Assembly (NCBI GenBank): GCA_963699055.1
Contig: CAVOTA010000002.1
Coordinates: 930,001-994,000 of the forward strand
From: Bog-756 sp963699055
GTDB taxonomy: Bacteria > Actinomycetota > Acidimicrobiia > Acidimicrobiales > RAAP-2
Length of the DNA: 64,000 bases
Direction: 5' to 3'
Shown: positions 34,924 through 44,127 of the stretch, piece after piece
Layout: every line of letters starts with the position of its first letter
Position numbering within the stretch: the stretch's first letter is position 1
The notes under the pieces: generated by a model
Database searches by the model: none
The model's input: only the letters and a program-made list of their open reading frames with translations
Told to the model about the DNA's origin: nothing
Program-made: the position numbers and the translations under genes

Positions 34924-35808
34924 ATGACCACGGATTCGTCTCCCGGCGAGCTCACCGCGGGCATCCTGGACCTCGACGCACTCGAGCAGGACGTGTCCGA
35001 ACTGCACGAGCGCTACATGGCGGCCGAGCCCTATCCCCACATCGTGTTCGACGACTTCCTGGAACCGACGGCGCTCCAGGCGGCCATCGACGAGTTCCCA
35101 CCGCTCGACCCCACCCAGTGGAACAACTACCTCCACGCCAACGAGCGCAAGTTCTCGAACACCGACCCCGAGACGTGGGGTCCCACCCTGCAGGAGATCC
35201 TCGCCGTACTCAACTCACCGCGGTTCGTGTCCTTCGTGGGCCAGCTCATCGGGGTGGAGGACCTCCTGCCCGACCCGACACTGGAAGGCGGGGGGCTCCA
35301 CCAGTCGACCACCGGCGGGTTCCTCAACGTGCACGCCGACTTCACCGTGCACCCGCACAACCGGAACCTCCAGCGACGCGCCAACATCCTCTTGTACCTG
35401 AACCCCGACTGGAAGCCCGAGTACGGCGGTGACCTCGAGATCTGGGCCCGGGACATGACCGAGTGCGTGCAGCGGGTGAGCCCGGTCGCCAACCGGGTGC
35501 TCATCTTCTCCACCGAGCAGGACTCCTTCCATGGACATCCGGACCCGATGACCTGTCCCGAGGGCATGGCCCGCCGGTCCCTGGCGCTCTACTACTTCAG
35601 CCTCGAGGACGACCCGATGGTCCGCTCGACCGAGTACCGGGCCCGCCCGGACGACGGTGGGCTGCACTCGGCCGCCATCTGGGCCGACAAGCAGGCCCTG
35701 CGGGGATACGACTGGGCCAAGCGACGGCTCGGGCTGTCGGACGAGTTCGCCCGGAAGGTGCTCGCCGTCACCGACCGGGTCCGGCGGAAGAACCCTCCCA
35801 CCACGTGA
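34924..35808 (+). CDS. 2-oxoglutarate/Fe(II)-dependent oxygenase (prolyl-hydroxylase-like fold)
   Basis: 294 residues. PYPHIVFDDFLEP opens the usual N-terminal block. The iron-binding HxD is His137-Ala-Asp139 in LNVHADFTVHP. The distal His is in SFHGHPDP (203 or 205), followed by the 2OG-contacting Arg in MARRSLALYYF. YLNPDWKPEYGGDLEIW is a signature of the 2OG-FeII_Oxy_3 family. Such enzymes hydroxylate or otherwise oxidise small molecules, sugars or proteins. Here the acceptor may be a glycan or nucleotide-sugar (inference from context). ATG 34924 begins the conserved part. The next gene overlaps by 4 nt (GTGA). Confidence 0.87.
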   Translation: MTTDSSPGELTAGILDLDALEQDVSELHERYMAAEPYPHIVFDDFLEPTALQAAIDEFPPLDPTQWNNYLHANERKFSNTDPETWGPTLQEILAVLNSPRFVSFVGQLIGVEDLLPDPTLEGGGLHQSTTGGFLNVHADFTVHPHNRNLQRRANILLYLNPDWKPEYGGDLEIWARDMTECVQRVSPVANRVLIFSTEQDSFHGHPDPMTCPEGMARRSLALYYFSLEDDPMVRSTEYRARPDDGGLHSAAIWADKQALRGYDWAKRRLGLSDEFARKVLAVTDRVRRKNPPTT

Positions 35809-37931
35809 TCGAGGCCCCGGTCGCCATCGGAGCGGACGAGGCCGACGTCGCCACCGACCCCGTCGAGCCGGGGGTGGTGCCCGATGTCCGCACCCCTGAA
35901 CGGCAGTCGAGGCGGCGGTTCGCCATCGCCGTCGTGGTCGGTGCCGCGGCCGTCACCCTCCCCTACCTCTGGGTCCTGTGGGACCTGTGGACCGGGCACG
36001 TCAGCGGGCTGCGGAGCGTGGAGCCCGACAACTTCTACGAGCTGCAGGCCCGGGCCATGTTCGCCGGCCATCTGTGGGTGCCGACGGGATCGCTCGGCAT
36101 CGAGGGATTCCTCCACGCCGGACACACCTACACCTACTTCGGGATCTGGCCGTCGATCATCCGCATGCCGGTCCTGGTGTTCACCCACGCCTACGACGGG
36201 ACGCTCACGGCGCCGTCGTTGCTGGCCGCCTGGCTGCTGACCGGTCTGTTCAGCGCACTCCTGCTGTGGCGGGTCCGGATCCTCATCCGCGGCGAGGTGG
36301 TCCTGGGATGGGCCGAGGCAGCCTCGTACGGTGCGCTGACGGCGGCCATCATGGGCGGCTCGGTGCTGATGTTCATCGCCGCCAACCCCTCGACCTACGA
36401 CGAGGACTTCGCCTGGAGCGTGGCCCTCGTGATCGGCGCCCTCTTCACCCTCCTCGGGATGTTGGAACGTCCGACGACCAAGGCTGCCGTGGCCAGCGGG
36501 CTCCTGATCCTCGCCGCCAATCTCAACCGCAGCCCGACCGGGTATGCGTGCGTCATCGCCGCACTCCTGGTGGCCGGCTGGTTCGCCCTCGGAAAGGGTG
36601 GGGCGGACCAGCGCCGCTGGGCCTGGTGGATGGCCGTCTGCGGGATCGTCCCCCTGCTGGCCAGCTGTGCGGTCACCTACGCCAAGTTCGGTCTCCCCTT
36701 CGGCCTCCCCATGGCCGACCAGGTGTGGGCCCACATCAACGCCCACCGGCGCTACTTCCTGGCCGCCAACGGCGGCAAGGCGTTCAGCCTCCGGTTCCTC
36801 CCGAGCACCATGTGGGCGTACCTGGATCCCGGCGCCATCCGGTTCTCCTCGCTGTTCCCGTTCATCGCCGCTCCCTCCACCCCGGCCCACGCCGTCGGCA
36901 ACGTCGTGCTCGACCAGACCTACGCGACCACCAGCGTGACGGCGGCGTCGCCACTGCTGTTCCTGCTGGCCTGCTGGGGAGTGGTGACGGCGTTCCGTCC
37001 GCACGGGATCGGGAACGTCCGGCTCACCCGGCTCATCCTGCTCGGTGCGGCCGCAGCCACCGCCGGCGTCCTGGTGTGGGGCTACATCGCCTACCGGTAC
37101 GTGTCCGACCTCCTGCCGCTGCTGATCATCGCCAGTGCCATCGGCCTCGTCGACATCTGGCGCCGCCTGGACGGCCGGAGCGCCAAGGCACGGGGCTGGA
37201 CGTTCGCCGCCGTGGCCGCACTGGCCGTCTACGGCGTGGCCGCCAACGTGGCGATCACCGCCACGCCGTCGACGTGGTTCTCCCAGACCCAGCTGGCCAA
37301 CTTCGTCGCCGCCCAGCAGTCGCTCACCCCGGTGTCGCTCCACGCCACCGTGACCACCGGCGATGTGCTCCCCTACTACGCACCGGCCGGGGCGCTCTTC
37401 ATCGCCGGCCACTGTGATGCCCTCTACCGGTCGACCGGCGACTGGTACGGCAACTCGCCGGGCCAGCAGATCCAGCACGCCACGTGGGCACCGGTGGAGC
37501 AGGACGCCAGCATGGTCCACACCATCGACATCCAGTTCAACGAGATCCACTGGACGGGCCCGGCCATCCCCCTGCTGACCTACGACGACGCCACGCTCCT
37601 CATGCGGGCCGCGCCGGACGACAAGGCCTACTTCCAGGTCATCCACGCCAGCCCGAACACGGTGCCGTGGCCGAGTTCCGTCGGCTTCGCCTTCCCCCAG
37701 ACCCTCCACGGCATCTACACGATCACCGTGACCACGGACCCGTACCTGAAGTCCATCACCGTCGGCTGGTACGGGTCGACCATGATCCAGCGTTACCTGG
37801 CCGGTGACGGGCCGGCGGCGGTCGTCACCACCCCGGTGACGCCCGGGATCCGGCAACCGAACATCGTGGTGAGTGAGGTGCAGACGCCGGCGCCGAGCAT
37901 GGCGCTGTGCCGGCAGCTCTTGCACCGCTGA
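35805..37931 (+). CDS. Polytopic membrane protein with C-terminal beta-rich domain, GT-C-like (paralog of 30723-32900)
   Basis: 708 residues from GTG 35805 (GTGA overlap). The first outer loop has NFYELQARAMFAGHLW, GSLGIEGFLHAGHTYTYFG and IRMPVL. The middle block ANPSTYDEDFAWSVAL and the C-terminal PSMALCRQLLHR match the minus-strand paralog block by block. The exofacial C-terminal domain is longer here, with an insertion around QHATWAPVEQDASMVHT. The pair flanks gtrA, AT3 and the oxygenase, as if an ancestral gene had been duplicated and inverted around them. The enzymatic role is inferred. Confidence 0.8.
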   Translation: MIEAPVAIGADEADVATDPVEPGVVPDVRTPERQSRRRFAIAVVVGAAAVTLPYLWVLWDLWTGHVSGLRSVEPDNFYELQARAMFAGHLWVPTGSLGIEGFLHAGHTYTYFGIWPSIIRMPVLVFTHAYDGTLTAPSLLAAWLLTGLFSALLLWRVRILIRGEVVLGWAEAASYGALTAAIMGGSVLMFIAANPSTYDEDFAWSVALVIGALFTLLGMLERPTTKAAVASGLLILAANLNRSPTGYACVIAALLVAGWFALGKGGADQRRWAWWMAVCGIVPLLASCAVTYAKFGLPFGLPMADQVWAHINAHRRYFLAANGGKAFSLRFLPSTMWAYLDPGAIRFSSLFPFIAAPSTPAHAVGNVVLDQTYATTSVTAASPLLFLLACWGVVTAFRPHGIGNVRLTRLILLGAAAATAGVLVWGYIAYRYVSDLLPLLIIASAIGLVDIWRRLDGRSAKARGWTFAAVAALAVYGVAANVAITATPSTWFSQTQLANFVAAQQSLTPVSLHATVTTGDVLPYYAPAGALFIAGHCDALYRSTGDWYGNSPGQQIQHATWAPVEQDASMVHTIDIQFNEIHWTGPAIPLLTYDDATLLMRAAPDDKAYFQVIHASPNTVPWPSSVGFAFPQTLHGIYTITVTTDPYLKSITVGWYGSTMIQRYLAGDGPAAVVTTPVTPGIRQPNIVVSEVQTPAPSMALCRQLLHR

Positions 37932-37981
37932 ACCGCAGTTGGTCAGCGGATCGGAGAGACGTTCTGCGGCGCGACCTGTCG

Positions 37982-39127
37982 TCAGACCTGTGACAGCGCC
38001 GCTCGCGAGTGGCCCACTCGACCTTTCTGGGCCAGTGCCCGCTTCTCGACCAGCCACCAGCTGGCGACCGCGAACGGGATCGTGGCCACCAGACAGCAGG
38101 CGAGGTAAGGAATCACACCGATGGACTCCACGTGCCACAGGACCAGCAGCTGAGTGATGGGCATTCCGTAGATGTAGATGCCATACGAGTAGTCGTTGAC
38201 GGCGCCAACCGAACGGAACGGCAGGTGAATCCCCAACCACAGGACCGGATAGACGAGGAATGGGACGAAGATGTCCGACGGCGTGAAGGAATAGGTCGGG
38301 ATCCTCCCTCCGGTGGGTAGGACGATTCCGATGACGTAGATCACCACGCAGACGATTGCCAGCCACCCTCGGTCGGGGATCCGCTCGCGGTACAAAAACA
38401 GGACCGAGGCCGTAAGGAAGATCTCGGAAAACCTGAGCAGTGCCTCGAGGTTTGTGTGATGGAAGACGTCGAACTGATCGGACAGCACCGGCACCAGGGT
38501 GATCGTGGTCACGCTGATCCAGATGGCCGCGGTGACCAGGAGAGTCAGATACCGCCTCCGGAGCAATCCGAGCATCGCCAGAACGAGCACGATCAGATAG
38601 CAGAGGAACTCGTAGAAGAGCGTCCAGATCGAAGCATTCCAGTTGGGAATGATCGTGCGCGGAGTTCCTGCGATGGTGTGTTGGGTCCAGTAGGGATTCG
38701 ACAGGAGCAGGTTCTTGACCACATACATGAACGGACTGTCGGGGGCGTGCAGGTAGCACGAGAATGTGCAGCCGGAGTGACCTTGATGGAACCAGGCAAG
38801 AGCACCGAAGACCGACGCCGTCATGACCAGGCACACAAGGAGTCCGGGAAAGATCCTGAGCACCCTACGCCACAGGTACCCGACCGGAGCGGTCCTCATT
38901 GCACTCTGGGCAATCAGATAGCCACTGACGGCGAAGAAGCCGTAGAGGGCGATCTGCGCTGTCGACGTGTTGTTGAGTACCCCAGCCCATGGAAGGAAGT
39001 CGCCGATGGACGCGGCGTGAGAGAGGAGCACGATGCTCGCGAACACCAGTCGGAGAAAATTGAGACTGTTCCGGTGATCGCCCAAGGACTGGCCAATGGC
39101 ACGACGAGTGGTCTGGAGTCCAGACAT
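37982..39127 (-). CDS. Acyltransferase-3 family membrane protein
   Basis: 381 residues from ATG 39127; an in-frame codon further upstream cannot be excluded. HRNSLNFLRLVFASIVLLSH (conserved His), YGFFAVSGYLIAQS, RVLRIFPGLLVCL, ASIWTLFYEFLCYL, NDYSYGIYIYG and VASWWLVEKRALA are the AT3 landmarks. It belongs to the subfamily of 33479-34717 and 42808-44127. Like 42808-44127 it has two Cys in a loop (GCTFSCYLHAP versus GCGFSCFVQGP), a pair missing from the 33479 protein. GC is lower than in the flanking DNA. About 270 bp separate it from the next gene upstream; there TTGGAT and CTATAT on the minus strand at about 39298-39330 could be a promoter. Confidence 0.85.
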   Translation of the reverse strand: MSGLQTTRRAIGQSLGDHRNSLNFLRLVFASIVLLSHAASIGDFLPWAGVLNNTSTAQIALYGFFAVSGYLIAQSAMRTAPVGYLWRRVLRIFPGLLVCLVMTASVFGALAWFHQGHSGCTFSCYLHAPDSPFMYVVKNLLLSNPYWTQHTIAGTPRTIIPNWNASIWTLFYEFLCYLIVLVLAMLGLLRRRYLTLLVTAAIWISVTTITLVPVLSDQFDVFHHTNLEALLRFSEIFLTASVLFLYRERIPDRGWLAIVCVVIYVIGIVLPTGGRIPTYSFTPSDIFVPFLVYPVLWLGIHLPFRSVGAVNDYSYGIYIYGMPITQLLVLWHVESIGVIPYLACCLVATIPFAVASWWLVEKRALAQKGRVGHSRAALSQV

Positions 39128-39397
39128 GTGGTTGCTCGCGAAATCGTCGGCTTCGCCGCGGGTCACCGGCGACACCGAACGCCTGCTGCGTGGGGTCCGA
39201 AACGATGACCGGTAACACCTCGGTCCGCGCTCCGTGACGAAACTCCACTCGACGGTGCCGCCGGGCGCACCCCGGAACCCTCCCTCCGACGATGGTTCAT
39301 ATAGGCACGCCCACGACGCGGAATCCAACTGCCACGGCACACATGGCGGCTAGATGAGGTGCCGCCCACGCCCGACATACCGCAGCTCGAAAGGAAC

Positions 39398-40615
39398 TCA
39401 ACTGCTCAGTCCTGGCGGCGAAGCTCCATCATCGACTACCTCAGCTGCACCCGAACGGCCAGGTGCTTTCCGCGAACGGTCCAAGTCGGCACCGTCCGGC
39501 CGCCCCGCCTCTCTCCTTCGCTGCCACCTCATCAACGGGCGTTCGATCACGAACCACGAAAATAGCGTCAACGCGAATGTGATGACGGTGGCAACGATCA
39601 CCCGAACTGCATACGGCCAATGGGCGTCAAAATGCCGGACTCCGAAGAACACTGGAAAGTGCCAGAGGTAGAACCCGTAGGAGACGACACCTAGCGCCAC
39701 GAGTGGTTTCAGTTCAAATAGCCAGCGCCCACCCCACCTTCCGTCTACAACAGCGAGGATCAGTACGGCACAGGCAACGTCAATCGCGACCAATCCTCCG
39801 CGATAGAGGAACGGTCCGGTGATTCCACCGAACGGCAGACACGCAGCCAAGAATGCTGCTGCCAGCCATCCCGCTATCACCAATCCCTTCTTGGGCTCGC
39901 GATCGCGAACCCAGAGATGGGCGGCGAGCGCACCCCAGAGAATCGAATCTGCACGAGTATCGGTGCGGTGGAATACGGCGCACCACGACTGGACGCCGTG
40001 ATAGGACAGATCCCGATGTATCGCCACGATCGCAATGAGGACCAAGAGGATTGCTACGACAGTTCGCAGACGCATTCTGATGGTCAGTAGCGCGATGGTG
40101 ATCCACGGCCACAGCAGATAGAACTGCTCTTCGAACGACAAGGACCAGAGGTGTCCGAATCCGGGTGCCAGGTTCCCGCAGTATGCATTGGGTGACGCCG
40201 CAACGAAGTAGTTTGAATAATAGAAGCTGACGGAGAGAATTGACGCTGGATATTGCGACGACCAGGTGTGGGTTAGCAGAGCAAAGACGCTCATCGCCAG
40301 CACCACCGCAGCCAATGCGGGGACCAGTCGCACGACCCGACGCCTATAGAACGCTCCAATCCCAATGCGTCCACTACGCTGCTGCTCGCGGAGTAGCAGC
40401 GTAGTAATTAGGAAGCCGCTTAATACAAAGAATGCATCGAGCGACACGGTGCCCCCTGGAATCACGATGAACGTGGGCAGAGGGAGAATTACGAACATAT
40501 GTGATACGAAAACGATCAGCACGCCGATGCCCCTGATGCCGTCGAATCCCGGAACATGTCCTAGTCGTCGAGGTTCGACATCGGAGCCTGCGAGGTTTCG
40601 ATCTTCGGGCGTCAT
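39398..40615 (-). CDS. Acyltransferase-3 family membrane protein (OafA-like, no SGNH)
   Basis: 405 residues from ATG 40615. PGFDGIRGIGVLIVFVSHMF carries the conserved His. Then come FFVLSGFLITTLLL, RRRVVRLVPALAAV, HLWSLSFEEQFYLLWPW, the loop RTDTRADSILWG and FSWFVIERPLMRWQ. This is the OafA/YrhL branch, different from its AT3 neighbours and closer in layout to the membrane part of the AT3-SGNH fusions. The gene lies in the low-GC segment (for example 39540-40500). It probably adds acetyl or another short acyl group to a glycan. Its tail after residue 380 is polar and variable. Confidence 0.87.
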   Translation of the reverse strand: MTPEDRNLAGSDVEPRRLGHVPGFDGIRGIGVLIVFVSHMFVILPLPTFIVIPGGTVSLDAFFVLSGFLITTLLLREQQRSGRIGIGAFYRRRVVRLVPALAAVVLAMSVFALLTHTWSSQYPASILSVSFYYSNYFVAASPNAYCGNLAPGFGHLWSLSFEEQFYLLWPWITIALLTIRMRLRTVVAILLVLIAIVAIHRDLSYHGVQSWCAVFHRTDTRADSILWGALAAHLWVRDREPKKGLVIAGWLAAAFLAACLPFGGITGPFLYRGGLVAIDVACAVLILAVVDGRWGGRWLFELKPLVALGVVSYGFYLWHFPVFFGVRHFDAHWPYAVRVIVATVITFALTLFSWFVIERPLMRWQRRREAGRPDGADLDRSRKAPGRSGAAEVVDDGASPPGLSS

Positions 40616-40805
40616 GACCTTCGTGATCTGAGATGAGCGGAGTGAATGCCAGGCTCCGCGGCGGAGTCGGAACTGGATCCTCCCACCACTCCTCGCGAAC
40701 TGGAGAATCCCTCCCCCCGGGGAGGCGGGGGACACTGATCCTGTTGCACCGGCTGATTCTTCGACTGGACTCCAGCTTGTCGGGCCTGGCATGGCGGCGT
40801 GAACA

Positions 40806-42302
40806 TCATGTGGACGCAGCCAGCGAACCCTGCTGCGGGGTTTGGCGCCTGTTCCGGAACCACCCCAGCGCAGAACTCACCACAACAGCAAATGCAACGA
40901 GCGGGAGAGGTCCGAGGTCGAATCGAAAGCGATTGTTTTCGCCCAGTTCTACGAAATTCGTCACGACAAAGACATACAAGGTTGTAAACCAGATAAATCC
41001 GATGGTCAATGAGAACTGACGATCCCTACGACGCCTCCAGGCGAGAACTGGAATGACAAGCAGCGTCGACAGCATTTCTAGCACTGCAAGGATCGAAACA
41101 TGATCAACAGACGGAGCTGTACTTCGTGTCGCGTCCATCCACATCGTTGTGATATTTGTCCCATAGATCTGGCCGTCGATCATGAAGTCGTAGACACGTT
41201 GGTAGGGACGCATGTGCTGCTGATTGTGCCAGGAGATGAAATACTGGTCTGAGGGCACAACGAAGAGGGTCACCGCACGGCCGACTGAACGCGCATAGCT
41301 CTTAGGCTCTGCCTTGATATAACGTAGATCGTTCGAAAGGTATTGGTCCGATACGCTGACGATATTGATGTTGTTGAAATTCGGCGTACCGTCGCCCTTG
41401 ATCTTCTGATCAAGCGCCGGAATTCCCGTCCTCGGGTGGTTCGAGAACCGAGGAACGTAGTCAGAAATCGGCGAGAAGAACGCCGGAACCTGTGCCAACT
41501 CGGACAGCGTGCCTTTCGTAATAAGTGCATGAAGTTCCTTCGGGCTGGCTTGCGCGGTGGTTATCTTCTCCAGATTCATGCCCAGCCAACTGCTCGTGGA
41601 ATAGCTCGAAAACATGACCGCATTCTTTGCGTACCACAAAGCAACTATCAGTACCGGGACAGTTGCGATGGCAAGACCTGTTCGCCAGTGGCGACGCATG
41701 GCGTAGAGCAATGGAGCAATGCATACGAGCAACCACATCCACTGAAATGTGCTGTTCAATAGAACAATGAAGGAAATTCCACAGTAGAATTGAACTCCCC
41801 ATATACCTCTTGTAGTACGGAGGTATCTTGCGAGACATAGGCTCGAATAGGTTAAGACTGCGGCCGTCGGATAGGTATAGTAGAAGAGATTCTCGAAAAG
41901 CACGTAAGCGGGATCGAGGATGACCAGAATCGTGAGCAATAGGCTTACCGAAGGTCGGAGATGAAGCTCGAGGCAAAGGAAGTAGCAGCTGAGTACGAGC
42001 AACAGGCCAAGTGCCAGCATCCCCCCCACAATCGCCGGCTGCTGCAGGCTGCCCGGAAGGTGGAGGATTAGGCCCGTCACGAGATTGAAGATCGGCGGCT
42101 GGCTCTGCAGGTGCCAGAGGCTGTCGACCAGGTTGGCCCTGAGCAGCGAGAAATCAAGTTGCTGAGGGTATTGCTGTCCTGCGATTCCAATAGGGTTGAG
42201 CCGCACTCCGTCGAGGAAGTACGCCAATCTCGAGAGCCCGTAGGCGACGACCACTGCAAGCGGTCCGCGCAGATGTCGTGGCATCTGCCTCAGAGGGTGC
42301 AT
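40806..42302 (-). CDS. Polytopic membrane protein, GT-C-like (paralog of 964-2619)
   Basis: 498 residues from ATG 42302, chosen over the upstream TTG because TATCGT lies 7 nt before it. SLWHLQSQPPIFNLVTGLILHLPG, FENLFYYTYPTAAVLTYSS, STSSWLGMNLEK, FNNINIVSVSDQYL and ELGENNRFRFDLGPLP correspond one by one to the 964-2619 protein. The encoding DNA is much lower in GC (about 47% on some lines) and uses A/T-ending codons, so it was probably acquired separately from its paralog. The role is inferred as transfer of a sugar on the outer face of the membrane. Confidence 0.8.
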   Translation of the reverse strand: MHPLRQMPRHLRGPLAVVVAYGLSRLAYFLDGVRLNPIGIAGQQYPQQLDFSLLRANLVDSLWHLQSQPPIFNLVTGLILHLPGSLQQPAIVGGMLALGLLLVLSCYFLCLELHLRPSVSLLLTILVILDPAYVLFENLFYYTYPTAAVLTYSSLCLARYLRTTRGIWGVQFYCGISFIVLLNSTFQWMWLLVCIAPLLYAMRRHWRTGLAIATVPVLIVALWYAKNAVMFSSYSTSSWLGMNLEKITTAQASPKELHALITKGTLSELAQVPAFFSPISDYVPRFSNHPRTGIPALDQKIKGDGTPNFNNINIVSVSDQYLSNDLRYIKAEPKSYARSVGRAVTLFVVPSDQYFISWHNQQHMRPYQRVYDFMIDGQIYGTNITTMWMDATRSTAPSVDHVSILAVLEMLSTLLVIPVLAWRRRRDRQFSLTIGFIWFTTLYVFVVTNFVELGENNRFRFDLGPLPLVAFAVVVSSALGWFRNRRQTPQQGSLAAST

Positions 42303-42807
42303 GGACTGAACGATAGCGGCGCCCAACGCACGGACTCGTTCGTCGGCCTCGCCGGCGCGGCCGAGACTGCTCGACCATCACCAATGGCGTGGTGCGCAGC
42401 GTCAGCTGAAATTGCGGCGCCACCATTCCGCGCTCAGGAGCTGGCCAACTCACACCTGATGCAACGCTCTGGAAGCGTTCCGGCGGGGACTGGGCCCATC
42501 CCCGGAGCCCCTTCAGCGGGATCGTCAGCGCCGACGCACCGATCCGTATCCTCCCCTTCGTTCGCCTCATGCCTGCATGTCCAACGGCGGGACCTCGGTC
42601 CCGCCATGCAGGGCAATGGCCAATCACTAAGCTCGGACGCGCGCTCGTTAGACTGAATTTGCTTCCGGGATGGGACGCGAGTTCCCGCAGGTGTGGAGCC
42701 GCGACGGCTCCTGGGCCGCAGTCCGACTACCCGGGGGCGGTCGATCATCGCCAGGGCCGTGGTGAAATCACAGCCCGAACGGTCGTCAATGGAATGAGGC
42801 ATGCCAC
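42303..42807. other. 505-bp divergent intergenic region
   Basis: It holds the -10 element at 42310-42315 for the minus-strand gene and a TAGACT at 42648-42653 that could serve the plus-strand AT3 gene. Open frames of 150-180 codons cross it on both strands but show no recognisable domain and no coding-like third-position bias. They may be remnants or chance. I see no RNA gene. Confidence 0.4.
42310..42315 (-). promoter_or_regulatory. Predicted -10 element (TATCGT, minus strand), leaderless ATG start
   Basis: TATCGT reads on the minus strand and ends 7 nt before ATG 42302. It decides the start over the TTG codon at 42326. Confidence 0.5.
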
Positions 42808-44127
42808 GTGGGGCTCGGGGTGAACGACCACAATGACGCGTCCTCATCCGTTCTTCCGGAAACGGTGTCCAGGGAGCAGTCAGCCGACGCAACTTCCGAG
42901 GATCCTCCGGTTCGACGCTCGATGGGCGACGCGCTCCAACCGCGATCGAACAGCCTCAATCTGCTCAGACTGGTCCTCGCCGCGATGGTGGTCTTCTCTC
43001 ACTCCATCACGCTCGGGGGCTACGGCGTCGAATACGTACTCCATTGGACAACGTTGGGCACGCTCGCTGTGTTCTGCTTCTTCGGCATAAGCGGGTACCT
43101 GATCGCCCGCAGCGCCGAAGGGCATGCCTTCGGCCGGTTCGTGTGGCACCGCGCCCTGCGCATCCTGCCGGCATTCTGGGTGTGCCTCGTGGTGGTCGCA
43201 TTCGGCTTCGCATGGCTCGGCTGGCTCCACTCCGACCACGCCTGCGGATTCTCCTGTTTCGTGCAGGGACCATCCAGTCCCCTCAGGTACGTCACCCACA
43301 ATGCATTCCTGAGGACGACCCAGCTCACCGTGGCCGGAACACTCCGCGGCGTGCCATTTCCGTACGCGTGGAACGGTTCGACGTGGACGCTCTTCTACGA
43401 GTTCATCTGCTACCTGTTGGTCGGGGTTCTTGGCCTGGTCGGCGCACTACGGGCCCGAGCCGCGGTGGTCACAGTGGCTGCTGTTGCCTGGGCACTCCTG
43501 GTGGTCGTGACCGCCGTTCCTAGCCTGAACATCCAATTCAATGCGTTCCACCATTGGGAACTCACGAACATCCTTCGCTTCGTTCCGGTGTTCCTCACCG
43601 GCACAATCATCTACCTGTACCGGGAGAGGATCCCCGATTCGGGCTGGATCGCGGTCGGCTCGATCGTGGCGATGCTTCTGACGTACCTGATTCCCATCGG
43701 AAACGGCGTCCCATCTACGACGCTCACCCGGTCGGACCTGTTCGCGGCACTGCTCGCCTACCCGACCCTGTGGCTTGGCGCCCACCTGCCTGGACGGTCC
43801 ATCGGCACGCGCAACGACTATTCGTACGGCCTCTACATCTACGCGTTCCCGGTTGCCCAGCTCCTAGCGCTGTGGGGCGTCTACAAGTGGGGCTATGCCC
43901 CCTACACCGCGCTGACGTTCCTGGCGGTGGCGCCACTGGCTGCCGCCAGCTGGTGGCTGGTGGAGAAGCGCTGCCTTCGCCTGAAGGACGTCGCCGGTCC
44001 GTGGACCCGTCACCAGTCAACGAGCACGACGACGTCGACGGCGTCACTCTTGGATGCGACTGGGTCCGAGTCCATCACGCTTCCCGACCTCCCGACCGGC
44101 GACCACGACACCGCTCCGGGTCAGTAG
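42808..44127 (+). CDS. Acyltransferase-3 family membrane protein
   Basis: 439 residues from GTG 42808 (GTG 42820 is an alternative). RSNSLNLLRLVLAAMVVFSHS has the conserved His. Then come FCFFGISGYLIARSAEGHAFGRF, RALRILPAFWVCLVV, STWTLFYEFICYLL, the Cys pair in CGFSCFVQGP, NDYSYGLYIYAF and AASWWLVEKRCL. It is the same subfamily as 33479-34717 and 37982-39127. The C-terminal 50 residues are Ser/Thr-rich and polar. Its stop overlaps the stop of the convergent WbsX gene by 7 bp. It marks the right edge of the low-GC segment. Confidence 0.88.
   Translation: MGLGVNDHNDASSSVLPETVSREQSADATSEDPPVRRSMGDALQPRSNSLNLLRLVLAAMVVFSHSITLGGYGVEYVLHWTTLGTLAVFCFFGISGYLIARSAEGHAFGRFVWHRALRILPAFWVCLVVVAFGFAWLGWLHSDHACGFSCFVQGPSSPLRYVTHNAFLRTTQLTVAGTLRGVPFPYAWNGSTWTLFYEFICYLLVGVLGLVGALRARAAVVTVAAVAWALLVVVTAVPSLNIQFNAFHHWELTNILRFVPVFLTGTIIYLYRERIPDSGWIAVGSIVAMLLTYLIPIGNGVPSTTLTRSDLFAALLAYPTLWLGAHLPGRSIGTRNDYSYGLYIYAFPVAQLLALWGVYKWGYAPYTALTFLAVAPLAAASWWLVEKRCLRLKDVAGPWTRHQSTSTTTSTASLLDATGSESITLPDLPTGDHDTAPGQ

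Noticed and set aside
35592..38834. 1080-codon minus-strand open frame
   Set aside because: Opposite the GT-C-like gene at 35805-37931; Arg/Gly/Pro-rich and without recognisable domains.
42434..42892. 152-codon minus-strand frame in the divergent gap
   Set aside because: No domain, no ribosome site, and composition typical of antisense frames; kept only as a note on the gap.
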